Shown here piece by piece: positions 17,734-28,271 of a stretch of DNA of 64,000 nucleotides. Numbering within the stretch: the stretch's first letter is position 1; each line of letters begins with the position of its first letter. A program made the translations under genes and the position numbers. The DNA comes from Bradyrhizobium murdochi. GTDB taxonomy: Bacteria; Pseudomonadota; Alphaproteobacteria; Rhizobiales; Xanthobacteraceae. The notes beneath the pieces are model-generated. The model saw nothing but the letters and a program-made list of their open reading frames with translations. It was not told the origin of the DNA and searched no databases. The stretch spans positions 1 to 64,000 of the forward strand of contig NZ_AXAU01000027.1 of NCBI RefSeq assembly GCF_000472965.1. Reading direction: 5' to 3'.

Positions 17734-18585
17734 TTGACCGCTTTCGAAACCATTGTCGTGGAGCGGCCGGAGCCGCGCATCGCGCGGATCGTGATGAACC
17801 GGCCCGAGGCGCGCAACGCGCAGAACCTGCAGATGACCTACGACCTCAACGCCGCCTTCGATCAGGCGGTGCAGGACGACGCGGTCAAGGTCATCATTCT
17901 CGCCGGCAACGGCCCGCATTTCTCGTCAGGGCATGACCTGCGCCCCGGGGCTAAGAATACTGCCGGCGTGGATTTTCCGCCGGTCGGAAATTGGGGCGGG
18001 TTCGCCGAACCCAACGCCCACGGCCGCTTTGCGCGCGAGCAGGAAATCTATCTGCAGATCACGCGGCGCTGGCGCAACCTTGCAAAGCCGACGATTGCCG
18101 AAGTGCATGGCAAATGCATCGCCGGCGGATTGATGCTGGCCTGGGCCTGCGACCTCATCGTCGCAAGCGATGATGCCGAGTTCTGCGATCCCGTGGTCAC
18201 CATGGGCGTCTGCGGCGTCGAATGGTTCGTGCATCCCTGGGAGCTAGGTCCGCGCAAGGCCAAGGAATTGCTGTTCACCGCCGACGTCTGGAGTGCGCAG
18301 GAAGCGCACCGGCTCGGCATGGTCAACCACGTGGTGCCGCGGGACGAGCTTTCCTCCTTCGTGATGAAGCTTGCTGAAAGGATCGCGGCAAAACCTTCCT
18401 TCGCGCTGAAGCTGACGAAGGAAGCGGTCAATCGCTCGGTCGACGTGATGGGACAGCCCGCGGCCATCGAACAGGCATTCGCGCTGCATCAGCTCTGCCA
18501 CGCGCACAATCTTCAGGAATTCGGAATGATCGTGGATCCCGCGGGCCTCCATCCCTCCGTCCGGAAACCGGCACAGGCCAGCTAA
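17734..18585 (+). CDS. Enoyl-CoA hydratase/isomerase family protein
   Basis: The 283-residue product is a crotonase: IARIVMNRPEARNAQN, then LAGNGPHFSSGHDLRPG (oxyanion hole) and GKCIAGGLMLAWACDLIVAS (second oxyanion strand). The downstream block DPVVTMGVCGVEWFVHPWEL is unusually long and aromatic for a plain enoyl-CoA hydratase. The TTG at 17734 is preferred over the TTG at 17719 because GAGGGAGG (17721-17728) then sits five bases upstream. Two acyl-CoA dehydrogenase genes follow within 22 and 13 bases, so the three form a beta-oxidation operon. The acyl substrate is not evident. Confidence 0.88.
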   Translation: MTAFETIVVERPEPRIARIVMNRPEARNAQNLQMTYDLNAAFDQAVQDDAVKVIILAGNGPHFSSGHDLRPGAKNTAGVDFPPVGNWGGFAEPNAHGRFAREQEIYLQITRRWRNLAKPTIAEVHGKCIAGGLMLAWACDLIVASDDAEFCDPVVTMGVCGVEWFVHPWELGPRKAKELLFTADVWSAQEAHRLGMVNHVVPRDELSSFVMKLAERIAAKPSFALKLTKEAVNRSVDVMGQPAAIEQAFALHQLCHAHNLQEFGMIVDPAGLHPSVRKPAQAS

Positions 18586-18606
18586 GAAAAGGTAAAAGCA
18601 AATCAG

Positions 18607-19740
18607 ATGGACCTCACTTTGAGCGACGAGCAGCGATTGCTGCGCGAAAGTGCCGACCGCTTCGTCAACGAGACTTACACCGCCGATCACCGCCGCATGA
18701 TCGCGAACGACCCGCTCGGCTTCAGCATGGATATCTGGAAGCAGTTCGCCGATCTCGGCTGGCTGGCACTGCCGATTGCCGAGGCACATGGCGGCCTCGG
18801 CGGCGGCGCCATCGAGATCGGTATCCTGATGGAAGCATTTGGGCGCGGCCTCGTTACCGAACCTTATCTCTCCACCGTCGTCATCGGCGCTTCGCTGATC
18901 TCGGCGTGCGGCACGGAAACGCAGAAGCAGGCGCTATTGCCGAAAATTGCCGATGGTTCACTGATTCTGACATTCGCGCATTCCGAACGACAGGCGCGCT
19001 ACGACCTTGCCAAGGTGGCTACGACAGCGAAGAGAACACCTGACGGCTGGCGTATCGATGGACAGAAGATCGCCGTGCTCGACGGCAACGCCGCTGGGCA
19101 GATCATCGTCTCGGCGCACATCGATGGCGGCAAGATCGGTCTGTTCATGGTGCCGCAAGGCGCGGCCGGCCTCACCTCACGTGATTTCCCCCGCCTCGGC
19201 GGCGGCCGGGCCTGCCACCTCGAACTCAGGGATGTGCAGCTTCCCGCCGATGCCCTGCTCGGCGATGGCAGCGACGCGCTGCCGGCGCTCGAAGTCGTGG
19301 TCGACCGCGCCATGGCTGCGCTCGGTGCCGAAGCCGTCGGCATCATGCAGACCTTGCTCGACCAGACACTGGAATACACCAAGATACGAAAGCAGTTCGG
19401 CCGGCCGCTGTCCGCCAACCAGGTGATCCGTCATCGCCTCGCCGATATGGCCATGCAATGCGACGAGGCGCGCTCGATGGCGCTGCGCGCCGCGCTGATG
19501 GCCGATGCCGAACCGGTCGCGCGCAGCCGCGCCGCCTCGGGCGCCAAAGCCAAGATCGGCAAATGCGCGCGCTTCGTCGCCGAACAGTCGGTACAGCTTC
19601 ACGGCGCGATGGGCGTTACCGAAGAGCTGGACATCGGCTCCTACTTCAAGCGGCTGCTCGCCTTCGAGACGCTGTTCGGCGGCAGCGCCCATCATTATCG
19701 CCGCCACGCCGCCCTCGGCGGCCGTGGCGTCCACGTCTGA
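18607..19740 (+). CDS. Acyl-CoA dehydrogenase, small-subunit type
   Basis: The 377-residue protein starts MDLTLSDEQRLLRESADRFV and resembles PimD, the small subunit of pimeloyl-CoA dehydrogenase of Rhodopseudomonas. It keeps RKQFGRPLSANQVIRHRLAD, which contacts FAD, but the region that usually holds YEGT and EIQR reads LFGGSAHHYRR. Without the usual glutamate it probably works only with the larger subunit encoded 13 bases downstream, as in known alpha2-beta2 acyl-CoA dehydrogenases. Confidence 0.88.
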   Translation: MDLTLSDEQRLLRESADRFVNETYTADHRRMIANDPLGFSMDIWKQFADLGWLALPIAEAHGGLGGGAIEIGILMEAFGRGLVTEPYLSTVVIGASLISACGTETQKQALLPKIADGSLILTFAHSERQARYDLAKVATTAKRTPDGWRIDGQKIAVLDGNAAGQIIVSAHIDGGKIGLFMVPQGAAGLTSRDFPRLGGGRACHLELRDVQLPADALLGDGSDALPALEVVVDRAMAALGAEAVGIMQTLLDQTLEYTKIRKQFGRPLSANQVIRHRLADMAMQCDEARSMALRAALMADAEPVARSRAASGAKAKIGKCARFVAEQSVQLHGAMGVTEELDIGSYFKRLLAFETLFGGSAHHYRRHAALGGRGVHV

Positions 19741-19753
19741 ACAGGAGCGCAAG

Positions 19754-20950
19754 ATGGATCTCACTTTCAGCGCCGAAGAGCGCGCCTTCGAACAGGAAGT
19801 GCGCGACTTCATCGTGGTCAACCTGACGCCGGAGATGAAACGCGCCACCGCGCTGACGCCCTCGGTATTCTCCGATCCCGATATCGGCATGGCCTGGCAG
19901 CGCGCACTGCACAAGAAGGGCTGGGGCGCGCCGGGCTGGCCGGTGGAATATGGCGGGCCGGACTGGACCCCGGCGCAGCGCTGGATATTTGAGGCCGAAT
20001 GCGCCCGCGCCGGCGTGCCCAATGTGAACGTGATGGGCGTCAAGATGGTCGGCCCGGTCATCATCGGCTTCGGCTCGCTCGAGCAGAGGAACTTTTATTT
20101 GCCGCGGATTCTCTCGGGCGAGGATTACTGGTGCCAGGGCTATTCCGAGCCGGGCTCGGGCTCCGACCTTGCCTCGTTGAAAACCCGCGCCGTGCGCGAC
20201 GGCGACGACTACATCATCAACGGCACCAAGATCTGGACCACGCACGCCCACCACGCCAACCGGATGTTCGCGCTGGTGCGCACCAACGAGACCGAGCGGC
20301 AGCAGGACGGCATCTCCTTCATCCTGATCGACATGAAGACCCCGGGCATTACGACGCGGCCGATCCTGACCATCGGCGGCGACCACGAAGTCAACCAGGT
20401 ATTTTTCGACGACGTACGGGTGCCCGTCGCCAACCGCGTCGGCGAGGAAGGCAAGGGCTGGACCTACGGCAAATATCTGCTCGAGTTCGAGCGCGGCTCC
20501 GGCATCGCCTCGGCCAAGCTGCGCGACGCACTGAAGACGGTCTCTAGCCTTGCCGAATCTGACGCGACCGGCCGCGCCATCGGCGATCCCGATATCGCGG
20601 TGCGGATGTCGGAGATCGAGGTCGATATCGACGCGCTCGAGATGACGGAATTGCGCGTGCTGTCGGCGCTGCAGACCGGGCAAAATCCCGGCGCGGTGTC
20701 ATCGCTCCTAAAGCTGCGCGTCAGCGAAATCCGCCAAGCGGTAACGCGGCTCGGCGTCGACGTGATCGGCAATGACCGGCTCTATGTCGAGCCAATGCGG
20801 CCGCTCTACCGGCTCAACGAGGTGCCGGGAATCCCCGAGGAATTGCTTCCCGTCGTGCCTGAATATCTGAACGGCCGGGCCTATACGATCTTCGGCGGCT
20901 CGTCAGAGATCCAGCGCGACATCGTCGCAAAGATGGTGTTGGGGCTGTAA
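19754..20950 (+). CDS. Acyl-CoA dehydrogenase, large-subunit type
   Basis: The 398-residue product starts MDLTFSAEERAFEQEVRDFI and contains WCQGYSEPGSGSDLASLKTR, IINGTKIWTTHAHHANRMFA and the C-terminal IFGGSSEIQRDIVAKMVLGL. It resembles PimC. The glutamate of the classical YEGT motif is Gly here, so the catalytic base must come from another position. The ATG at 19754 follows AGGAGCGCAAG. With the preceding gene it likely forms one heteromeric enzyme acting on a medium-chain, dicarboxylic or branched acyl-CoA. Confidence 0.9.
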   Translation: MDLTFSAEERAFEQEVRDFIVVNLTPEMKRATALTPSVFSDPDIGMAWQRALHKKGWGAPGWPVEYGGPDWTPAQRWIFEAECARAGVPNVNVMGVKMVGPVIIGFGSLEQRNFYLPRILSGEDYWCQGYSEPGSGSDLASLKTRAVRDGDDYIINGTKIWTTHAHHANRMFALVRTNETERQQDGISFILIDMKTPGITTRPILTIGGDHEVNQVFFDDVRVPVANRVGEEGKGWTYGKYLLEFERGSGIASAKLRDALKTVSSLAESDATGRAIGDPDIAVRMSEIEVDIDALEMTELRVLSALQTGQNPGAVSSLLKLRVSEIRQAVTRLGVDVIGNDRLYVEPMRPLYRLNEVPGIPEELLPVVPEYLNGRAYTIFGGSSEIQRDIVAKMVLGL

Positions 20951-20960
20951 GTGCCTCTCG

Positions 20961-21038
20961 GTCATTCCGGGGCGCGCAAAGCGCGAACCCGGAATCTCGA
21001 GGTTCCGGGTTCGATGCTACGCATCGCCCCGGAACGAC
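20961..21038. repeat. Dispersed palindromic intergenic element
   Basis: GTCATTCCGGGGCG (20961-20974) and CGCCCCGGAACGAC (21025-21038) are inverted ends; inside them AACCCGGAATCTCGAGG and TTCCGGGTTCG pair again. The result is a nested cruciform between two genes that converge. It is a common intergenic palindrome type in Bradyrhizobium, from memory, and probably ends transcription from both sides. Confidence 0.75.
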
Positions 21039-21043
21039 AACGT

Positions 21044-23368
21044 TTACGTTCCCGCCCTCGCATCCCTTATCGCCTGCCAGATCTTCGCCGGCGTCAGCGG
21101 CGTGTTGAGCTGCTTGATGCCGAGCTCGCTCAACGCATCCATCACGCCGTTGGTGACGCAGGGCGGGCCGCCGATGGCGCCGGATTCGCCGCAGCCTTTG
21201 GCGCCGAGCGGGTTGGTGCGGCACGGCGCGGAATCGTCCAGCGTCACGGCGATCGGCGGAATGTCGTCGGCGCGCGGCACGCAGTAGTCCAGGTAACTCG
21301 CGGTCAATAGCTGCCCTTCCTCGCTGTAGGCGACGCCCTCATAGAGCGCCTGCCCGATGCCTTGGGCGACGCCGCCGTGCACCTGGCCGGTCACCAGCAT
21401 CGGGTTGACGGCAATGCCGACGTCATCGACCGTGGTGTAACGCACCACCTTGCTGACGCCGGTTTCCGGATCGATTTCGACCTCGCAAATGTGAGTGCCG
21501 TTCGGCCAGCTCGGGCCGTCGACTTCGCCTTCGGAATCGACGGAGAGCCGCGCGCCATCTTCGTTCTTCGCGATCTCGAACAGGCTGATGCGCTTGTCGG
21601 TGCCGACCACCGTCAGCCAGCCGTCGCGGTACTCGATATCCTCGATGGACGTTTCCAGCACGTTCGAGGCCTTCTCGCGCGCCTTCTGGATCATGTCGTT
21701 GGTCGAAACTGCAACCGCCGTGCCGCCGACAAACAGCGAGCGCGAACCGACGCTGCCGAAGCCGGTGGCGAGATCGGTATCGCCCTGCACGACGTCGATC
21801 TTGTCCATGGGGATGCCGAGCGTATCGGATATCATCTGCGTGTAAGTGGTCTGCAGGCCCTGCCCCATCGCCATGGTGCCGGAATGCAGGATAATGCGGC
21901 CTTCCGCGGTCGCGTGCAGGCTGACCTTTTCGGTATGCGCCCGCCCGCCGGTCCATTCGATATAGCTGGTGAGGCCGCGACCGTAGAGCAGGCCCTTCTT
22001 CTTCGCCGCCTTCTTGCGCGCGTTAAAACCGTCCCAGTCCGAAAGCTCGGAGGCGCGCGACAGCATGTACGCGAAGGCGCCGGAGTCGTACACCTGCCCG
22101 ACCGCATTGGTGTAGGGCAGTTGCGCCGGCTTGATGTAGTTCAGCTTGCGGATGGTACGCGGGTCGATTCCGATCTGACGCGCGGCAGCATCCATCAGCC
22201 GCTCGACGATGAACACGGCTTCGGGCCGCCCGGCGCCGCGATAGGCGCCGACCGGTGCGGTGTGGGTCATCACCGATTTCACCTCGAAATGCACCAGCGG
22301 CAGGTCGTAGACGCCGGTCTGCACGAAGGGCCCGAGCACCAGCGGAATGATATTCGCGGTCCCCGACGAGTACGCGCCGGTGCCTCCGATCGAACGCACG
22401 CGGTAAGCGAGCACGCGGCCCTTGGCGTCGAGCGCGAATTCGCCGGTCGAGGTAAGATCTCGGCCATGGGTGCCGCCGACGAACTCGTCGGTGCGGTCGC
22501 CGCGCCAGCGGATCTTCTTGTTCAGCTTGGTCGCGGCGTAAGCAACGATGCCGTCCTCGGGATAGAGGCTGGTCTTCTGGCCGAAGCCGCCGCCGATGTC
22601 GCCGACCAGCACGCGGACGCTGTCCTTCGGCCGCTTCAGAATGGATTCCGCGAGCAAATCCCGGGTCGAGCCGGGCGTTTGCGACTGCACGTGCAGGATC
22701 AATCGGCCTGTTTTCTTCTCGATCTCGGCAATCGTCGAGCGAGGCTCCATCGCGGAGGGCACCAGCCGCTGGCTGACCAGGTCGAGCGAGACCACATGCG
22801 CAGCCTTGGCAAAGGCCTCCTCGACCTTGGCGGCATTGCCGTAGCTCATGGCAGCGACGATGTTGTCGGGCGCCTCGGGCCATACTACGGGTGCGCCGGG
22901 CTTCACCGCCTCGACAGGGTCGACCACCGAGGGCAGCACCTCGTAATCGACCACGATCGCTTCGGCCGCGGTCTGCGCCAGCACGCGCGATGTTGCGACC
23001 ACGGCGGCCACAGCTTCGCCGGCATACCGCACGATTTCATGCGCAAGCAGACGTCGCGGCGGCACCGTCATCGGCGATCCATCCGGCCGCTTGAAGATCG
23101 CGAGCGTCGGGATGGTGCCAACATCGTCCTTGATCAGCTCCGCGCCGGTATAGATCGCGTGGACGCCCAGCATCCCGGCGGCATCAGTCGTATCGATCGA
23201 GACGATTTTGGCATGGGCATGGGGCGAGCGCAGCACGTAGAGCCAGAGCGCGCCCTCGTCGGGCTTGTCGTCGATGAACTGCCCCTTCCCGGTGAGCAGT
23301 CTCTGGTCTTCCAAACGCTTGACCGGCTGGCCCGCACCGAAACGCATATTGCCGGGAAGAATGTTCAT
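21044..23368 (-). CDS. Xanthine dehydrogenase-family molybdopterin-binding subunit
   Basis: The 774-residue protein is the large subunit of a molybdenum hydroxylase: FGAGQPVKRLEDQRLLTGKG at the start, GDIGGGFGQK, the active-site loop AYRGAGRPE and the catalytic-glutamate motif GCGESGAIGG near the C-terminus. The AYRGAGR loop is the form II (non-CO-oxidising) signature of CoxL-like proteins, so it most likely hydroxylates an aromatic or heterocyclic compound. No 2Fe-2S or FAD subunit gene lies on either side; it is flanked by an unrelated operon and a protease gene, so it must borrow partners from elsewhere. Confidence 0.92.
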   Translation of the reverse strand: MNILPGNMRFGAGQPVKRLEDQRLLTGKGQFIDDKPDEGALWLYVLRSPHAHAKIVSIDTTDAAGMLGVHAIYTGAELIKDDVGTIPTLAIFKRPDGSPMTVPPRRLLAHEIVRYAGEAVAAVVATSRVLAQTAAEAIVVDYEVLPSVVDPVEAVKPGAPVVWPEAPDNIVAAMSYGNAAKVEEAFAKAAHVVSLDLVSQRLVPSAMEPRSTIAEIEKKTGRLILHVQSQTPGSTRDLLAESILKRPKDSVRVLVGDIGGGFGQKTSLYPEDGIVAYAATKLNKKIRWRGDRTDEFVGGTHGRDLTSTGEFALDAKGRVLAYRVRSIGGTGAYSSGTANIIPLVLGPFVQTGVYDLPLVHFEVKSVMTHTAPVGAYRGAGRPEAVFIVERLMDAAARQIGIDPRTIRKLNYIKPAQLPYTNAVGQVYDSGAFAYMLSRASELSDWDGFNARKKAAKKKGLLYGRGLTSYIEWTGGRAHTEKVSLHATAEGRIILHSGTMAMGQGLQTTYTQMISDTLGIPMDKIDVVQGDTDLATGFGSVGSRSLFVGGTAVAVSTNDMIQKAREKASNVLETSIEDIEYRDGWLTVVGTDKRISLFEIAKNEDGARLSVDSEGEVDGPSWPNGTHICEVEIDPETGVSKVVRYTTVDDVGIAVNPMLVTGQVHGGVAQGIGQALYEGVAYSEEGQLLTASYLDYCVPRADDIPPIAVTLDDSAPCRTNPLGAKGCGESGAIGGPPCVTNGVMDALSELGIKQLNTPLTPAKIWQAIRDARAGT

Positions 23369-23514
23369 CAGTTTGTCCTTAGCTTGTTCGGATTGGGCGG
23401 GGTTTTAGCGGTTTTTCACCGCGAGACAACTCATTCAGCCCGCTGCAACAAAAGCGCCAGCGCTGAAGACGCAAGCACCGCAGCAGGGCACGATTCTGCC
23501 TTCAGAGGGGACTA

Positions 23515-24615
23515 TTAGCCGCGGCTGATATCCACGATGTCGACGTTGACATCGCGCGTTTCCGAACCGCGTTTCAATGTGATGCGGACGCTTTTGCCTG
23601 CACCGACCTGCTCGATCTGGTCGGTCAGGTCGGAGAGCCGGTGAACCGGCTTACCATCGGCTTGAACGATCACGTCGCCGAGCGCGCCCGAGTTGAAATC
23701 GACGCCACGGATGCCGGCCCGTTCGGCCGGACTTCCGGGCGCGGTGCGCACGACGATCACCCCTTCGACGCCCATGCGCGTCGCAACGGCTTCGCCGGCG
23801 GCGACGATCCCGATCCCCGGGGTCGGCACCCGACCATTCTTGATGAGCTCGGGCACGATACGATTGACGATATCGGCCGGAATGGCGAAGCCGATGCCGG
23901 CGCTGGAGCCGGAGGGCGAGATGATGGCCGTGTTGACGCCGATCAACCGTCCCGCCGAGTCCAAAAGGGGGCCACCGGAATTGCCGGGATTGATCGCGGT
24001 GTCGGTCTGGATCACGTTGGCGATCTCGCGACCGCTGCTGGTCGGCAGCCGCCGCTTGAGCGCGCTGATGATTCCGCTCGTCAGCGATTGATCTAGTCCG
24101 AATGGGTTGCCGATCGCAAATGCAATTTGGCCTACCTTGAGGTCATTAGAACTGCCAAGCGCCACCGGCGGCGGCAGTTGGCGCGGATTCCGGATCCGCA
24201 GCACCGCCAGATCGTAGTTCGGTGCAACGCCGACGATTGAAGCTTGGGCCACCTCCCCTGAGGCAAAGCGAACTGCTACCTCGCGGCCATTTTGCACGAC
24301 GTGATTGTTGGTGACCACATGACCGCTACTGTCCCAGACAAAGCCGGTGCCGGAGGCTGCCGGGCCCGAGGTTGCCGGGCTTTCGTCTTCGGCAAAGGGA
24401 TTGGCCATGGAGGATCGTGCCGCAACCTGCACGACAGACGGCGAGACCCGCTCGAAAAGCTCGATGTTTGCGCGCTCGGCGTCGGACAGTGGGCCCCGCT
24501 GGTCGACGCTGCGGGCGACTGTATTGGTCCACGGGCTGTAGCGGATATTGGAGAGGGTAAGCGCCACCAGTACGGCTGCGATGGCGGCTAATGAAAGCGC
24601 GAAGCGACGATTCAT
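23515..24615 (-). CDS. HtrA/Deg-type periplasmic serine protease with one PDZ domain
   Basis: The 366-residue product has an N-terminal membrane anchor or signal (residues 5-24), a trypsin-like domain with the triad His105 (TNNHVV), Asp135 (NYDLAVLR) and Ser213 (GNSGGP), and one PDZ domain (about 265-360). One PDZ and an uncleaved-looking anchor make it more like DegS or a short HtrA than DegP. It degrades or senses misfolded envelope proteins. The gene is divergent from ftsH across 332 bases, which pairs a periplasmic and a membrane-cytoplasmic quality-control protease. Confidence 0.92.
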   Translation of the reverse strand: MNRRFALSLAAIAAVLVALTLSNIRYSPWTNTVARSVDQRGPLSDAERANIELFERVSPSVVQVAARSSMANPFAEDESPATSGPAASGTGFVWDSSGHVVTNNHVVQNGREVAVRFASGEVAQASIVGVAPNYDLAVLRIRNPRQLPPPVALGSSNDLKVGQIAFAIGNPFGLDQSLTSGIISALKRRLPTSSGREIANVIQTDTAINPGNSGGPLLDSAGRLIGVNTAIISPSGSSAGIGFAIPADIVNRIVPELIKNGRVPTPGIGIVAAGEAVATRMGVEGVIVVRTAPGSPAERAGIRGVDFNSGALGDVIVQADGKPVHRLSDLTDQIEQVGAGKSVRITLKRGSETRDVNVDIVDISRG

Positions 24616-24947
24616 CGATCACTCACTTGATATCGCGATATCGCGCAAAGCGCGCGATGCGGAAGGTAAGCAGTCCGGGCATCATCACACCAACCAAACG
24701 TCCTGGCCGGACTAAAGTTTCTGAACTTTCAGAGACTTAATCATGCGGCAAAATCGACCAGCGGGCCTGATTTATGCATGACGGTTTGTCGCGCAAGCGG
24801 CGCGGCCTTGAAACCAAATCCTGCCATTCTAATTGTTCTAAAGCCGCAGTCCGTCATTGCGCCGCCGGTCCTGATCGGGCGCCTGGCATGGCCATCAGGC
24901 AAAGGTCCCGATGCGGCTTCCTGCGACAAGGCGTCCGGAGTTGCGAG
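24616..24947. promoter_or_regulatory. Divergent promoter region between the HtrA and ftsH genes
   Basis: This 332-base gap holds the imperfect inverted repeat AAGTTTCTGA-ACTT-TCAGAGACTT (24715-24738) and a TATCGCGATATCGCGC-type palindromic stretch near 24635-24655. A plus-strand frame continuous with ftsH starts at 24774 but has no protein-like content. A CTTGAAA at about 24805 was considered as a heat-shock promoter, but the spacing does not fit. Confidence 0.5.
24715..24738. repeat. Inverted repeat, possible operator
   Basis: Two 10-base arms pair at 9 of 10 positions across a four-base spacer. It sits about 100 bases upstream of the HtrA gene and 210 bases upstream of ftsH. No T-run follows, so an operator is more likely than a terminator. 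Confidence 0.4.
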
Positions 24948-26789
<1,842 letters not shown>

Positions 26790-26804
26790 GCTACGCCGGA
26801 AATT

Positions 26805-26890
26805 GTAGGGTGGGCAAAGCGAAGCGTGCCCACCGTCTTTGCTTGAGCACGATGGTGGGCACGGCGCTACGCACCTTTGCCCACCCTACG
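26805..26890. repeat. Palindromic intergenic element
   Basis: GTAGGGTGGGCAAAG and CTTTGCCCACCCTAC form 15-bp inverted ends with further internal pairing (GTGCCCACC and GGTGGGCAC). It lies between convergent ftsH and DapA-family genes and could end transcription from both sides. The same kind of element is widespread between genes in Bradyrhizobium, from memory. Confidence 0.75.
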
Positions 26891-26908
26891 GAATCTCGCA
26901 AGCTGCGT

Positions 26909-27784
26909 TCATCCGAGGTCGCGCAGCGCCGCTTCGACCACCTTGCGCTGCTCGGCCGTCAGCGCAACCTGCGGCGGGATGGGATCGCCGACCGCGTAAC
27001 CCTGGATGTCGAGCCCGGCCTTGATGCAGGCGGCCAGGTTGAATCGCGCAAAAGCCTCGTTGATGCGCCACAGCTTGCGCTGCAACGCCATCGCCTCATC
27101 CCAGCGCGACGCCTTGCAGAGATTGTAGAGCTCGACGCTCTGCCGCGGGATGATGCAGGCAGGACCGGCCATCCAGCCCACTCCACCGATCAGCATCACC
27201 GCCGCTGGGATGTGGGCGGACGCGGAGAACACGCGGATCGCCTCCCCACAGCGGTTCATGATCGATAGCAGCCGGCCGGTATTGGTGGAGGCGTCCTTGA
27301 TGTAGCCGATGCGCGGATGGGTCGCGAGCCGCGCGATCACGTCGAGCGTGAGATCGGAGCGCTGGAATTGCGGATTGGTGTAGATCACGACGGGAATGTC
27401 GACCGCGTCGGCAATGGCGCGGAAATAGGATTCGACCTGCGCGTCGGCGACCGGGAAGTAAGCCTCCATGATCGCGAGAATCCCGTCGGCGCCGAGCTTC
27501 TGATACGCCTTCGCCTGCGCCACCGCATCCGCCGTCGACGTCGAGGCGACACCGGCGATCACCGGCACGCGGCCATCAGCGGCTTCGATCGCGGTCTGCA
27601 CGACGCTCGCACGCTGCGCCTGGTTGAGATAGGCGAACTCGCCGGTCGATCCCAACGGAGTCAGCCCATGCACGCCTGCCTTGATGAGGTCGTCGCAGAG
27701 CCGGCTCAGCACTTCGGTGCGAATTTGACCGGATCCATCGACTGGCGAGACCAGGTAGGGAAAGACGCCGTGAAAATCAGCCAT
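26909..27784 (-). CDS. DapA-family (dihydrodipicolinate synthase-like) aldolase/lyase
   Basis: The 291-residue TIM-barrel protein has the Schiff-base Lys163 (YIKDAS), the proton-relay Tyr135 (IYTNPQF) and the pyruvate carboxylate loop GSTGEF. The tyrosine is followed by Thr-Asn-Pro, as in catabolic aldolases as well as DapA. It stands alone, away from lysine genes, so it is probably a pyruvate-dependent lyase of sugar-acid or hydroxyproline-type catabolism and not the biosynthetic DapA. Confidence 0.85.
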   Translation of the reverse strand: MADFHGVFPYLVSPVDGSGQIRTEVLSRLCDDLIKAGVHGLTPLGSTGEFAYLNQAQRASVVQTAIEAADGRVPVIAGVASTSTADAVAQAKAYQKLGADGILAIMEAYFPVADAQVESYFRAIADAVDIPVVIYTNPQFQRSDLTLDVIARLATHPRIGYIKDASTNTGRLLSIMNRCGEAIRVFSASAHIPAAVMLIGGVGWMAGPACIIPRQSVELYNLCKASRWDEAMALQRKLWRINEAFARFNLAACIKAGLDIQGYAVGDPIPPQVALTAEQRKVVEAALRDLG

Positions 27785-28271
27785 GGAAGGAAGATGCCTT
27801 TGGCAGGAGAGTCCGGTCCGCCATGGCTATCCGGAATACCGGTGCAAGACAACATTTCGCAAACGTGATGTTGGCTGCGTTGAGCGGCAACCGCGCGTGG
27901 GCCGCAACTCCGATATCAACACTTCAGCTCGATTGAACAGTTGATCGGATCGGCCGTCGGCGGCGGCCGGCTCGGCTTGCGCAGCGCCTGAAGCAACATC
28001 ATCATCGCGAGCATTGCGCCGAAATATCGCGCCAGGGATGCCGTCTCGATGAGCTTCACATGCGCCAACAAGCTTCTTCAGGTTCCGGATCATACCGTCG
28101 CACCACTTGCCGGAAAGCAGGCCCGAAAGGCCGCGTCACGCACTATGCGCGCTGCACCACATGGCCAAAAGATGTCCACAGATGTTCACAGGTTCTAACG
28201 ATTTAACTCACGATAATTTCACGACTTTCTCCACACTCTCGCAGCCTTGACCAATCGCGAGAATAGTCTCG
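27785..28271. promoter_or_regulatory. Intergenic region upstream of the haem peroxidase gene
   Basis: This 487-base stretch contains no convincing gene; an 88-codon minus-strand frame (27827-28093) has no homology I recognise. The part nearest the peroxidase gene is more A+T rich and holds two tandem 10-base copies at 28171-28190. The promoters of both divergent genes should lie here. Confidence 0.6.
28171..28190 (+). promoter_or_regulatory. Tandem 10-bp direct repeat upstream of the peroxidase gene
   Basis: GATGTCCACA and GATGTTCACA are adjacent copies differing at one base, about 80 bases before the peroxidase start. Tandem repeats with a period of about one helical turn are how SARP/OmpR-type winged-helix regulators bind, and a SARP-like regulator gene lies close by. 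The link is an inference. Confidence 0.4.

Noticed and set aside
21001..21012. GGTTCCGGGTTCGA as a tRNA T-arm
   Set aside because: It is part of a palindromic repeat; no acceptor stem, anticodon arm or D-arm could be found around it.
21362..23518. A 718-codon plus-strand open frame opposite the molybdopterin hydroxylase
   Set aside because: It is an antisense shadow with low-information composition; the minus strand carries all family motifs.
24800..24835. Heat-shock (RpoH) promoter before ftsH
   Set aside because: CTTGAAA is present, but the following CCATTCTA is too close (about nine to ten bases) for the usual spacing.
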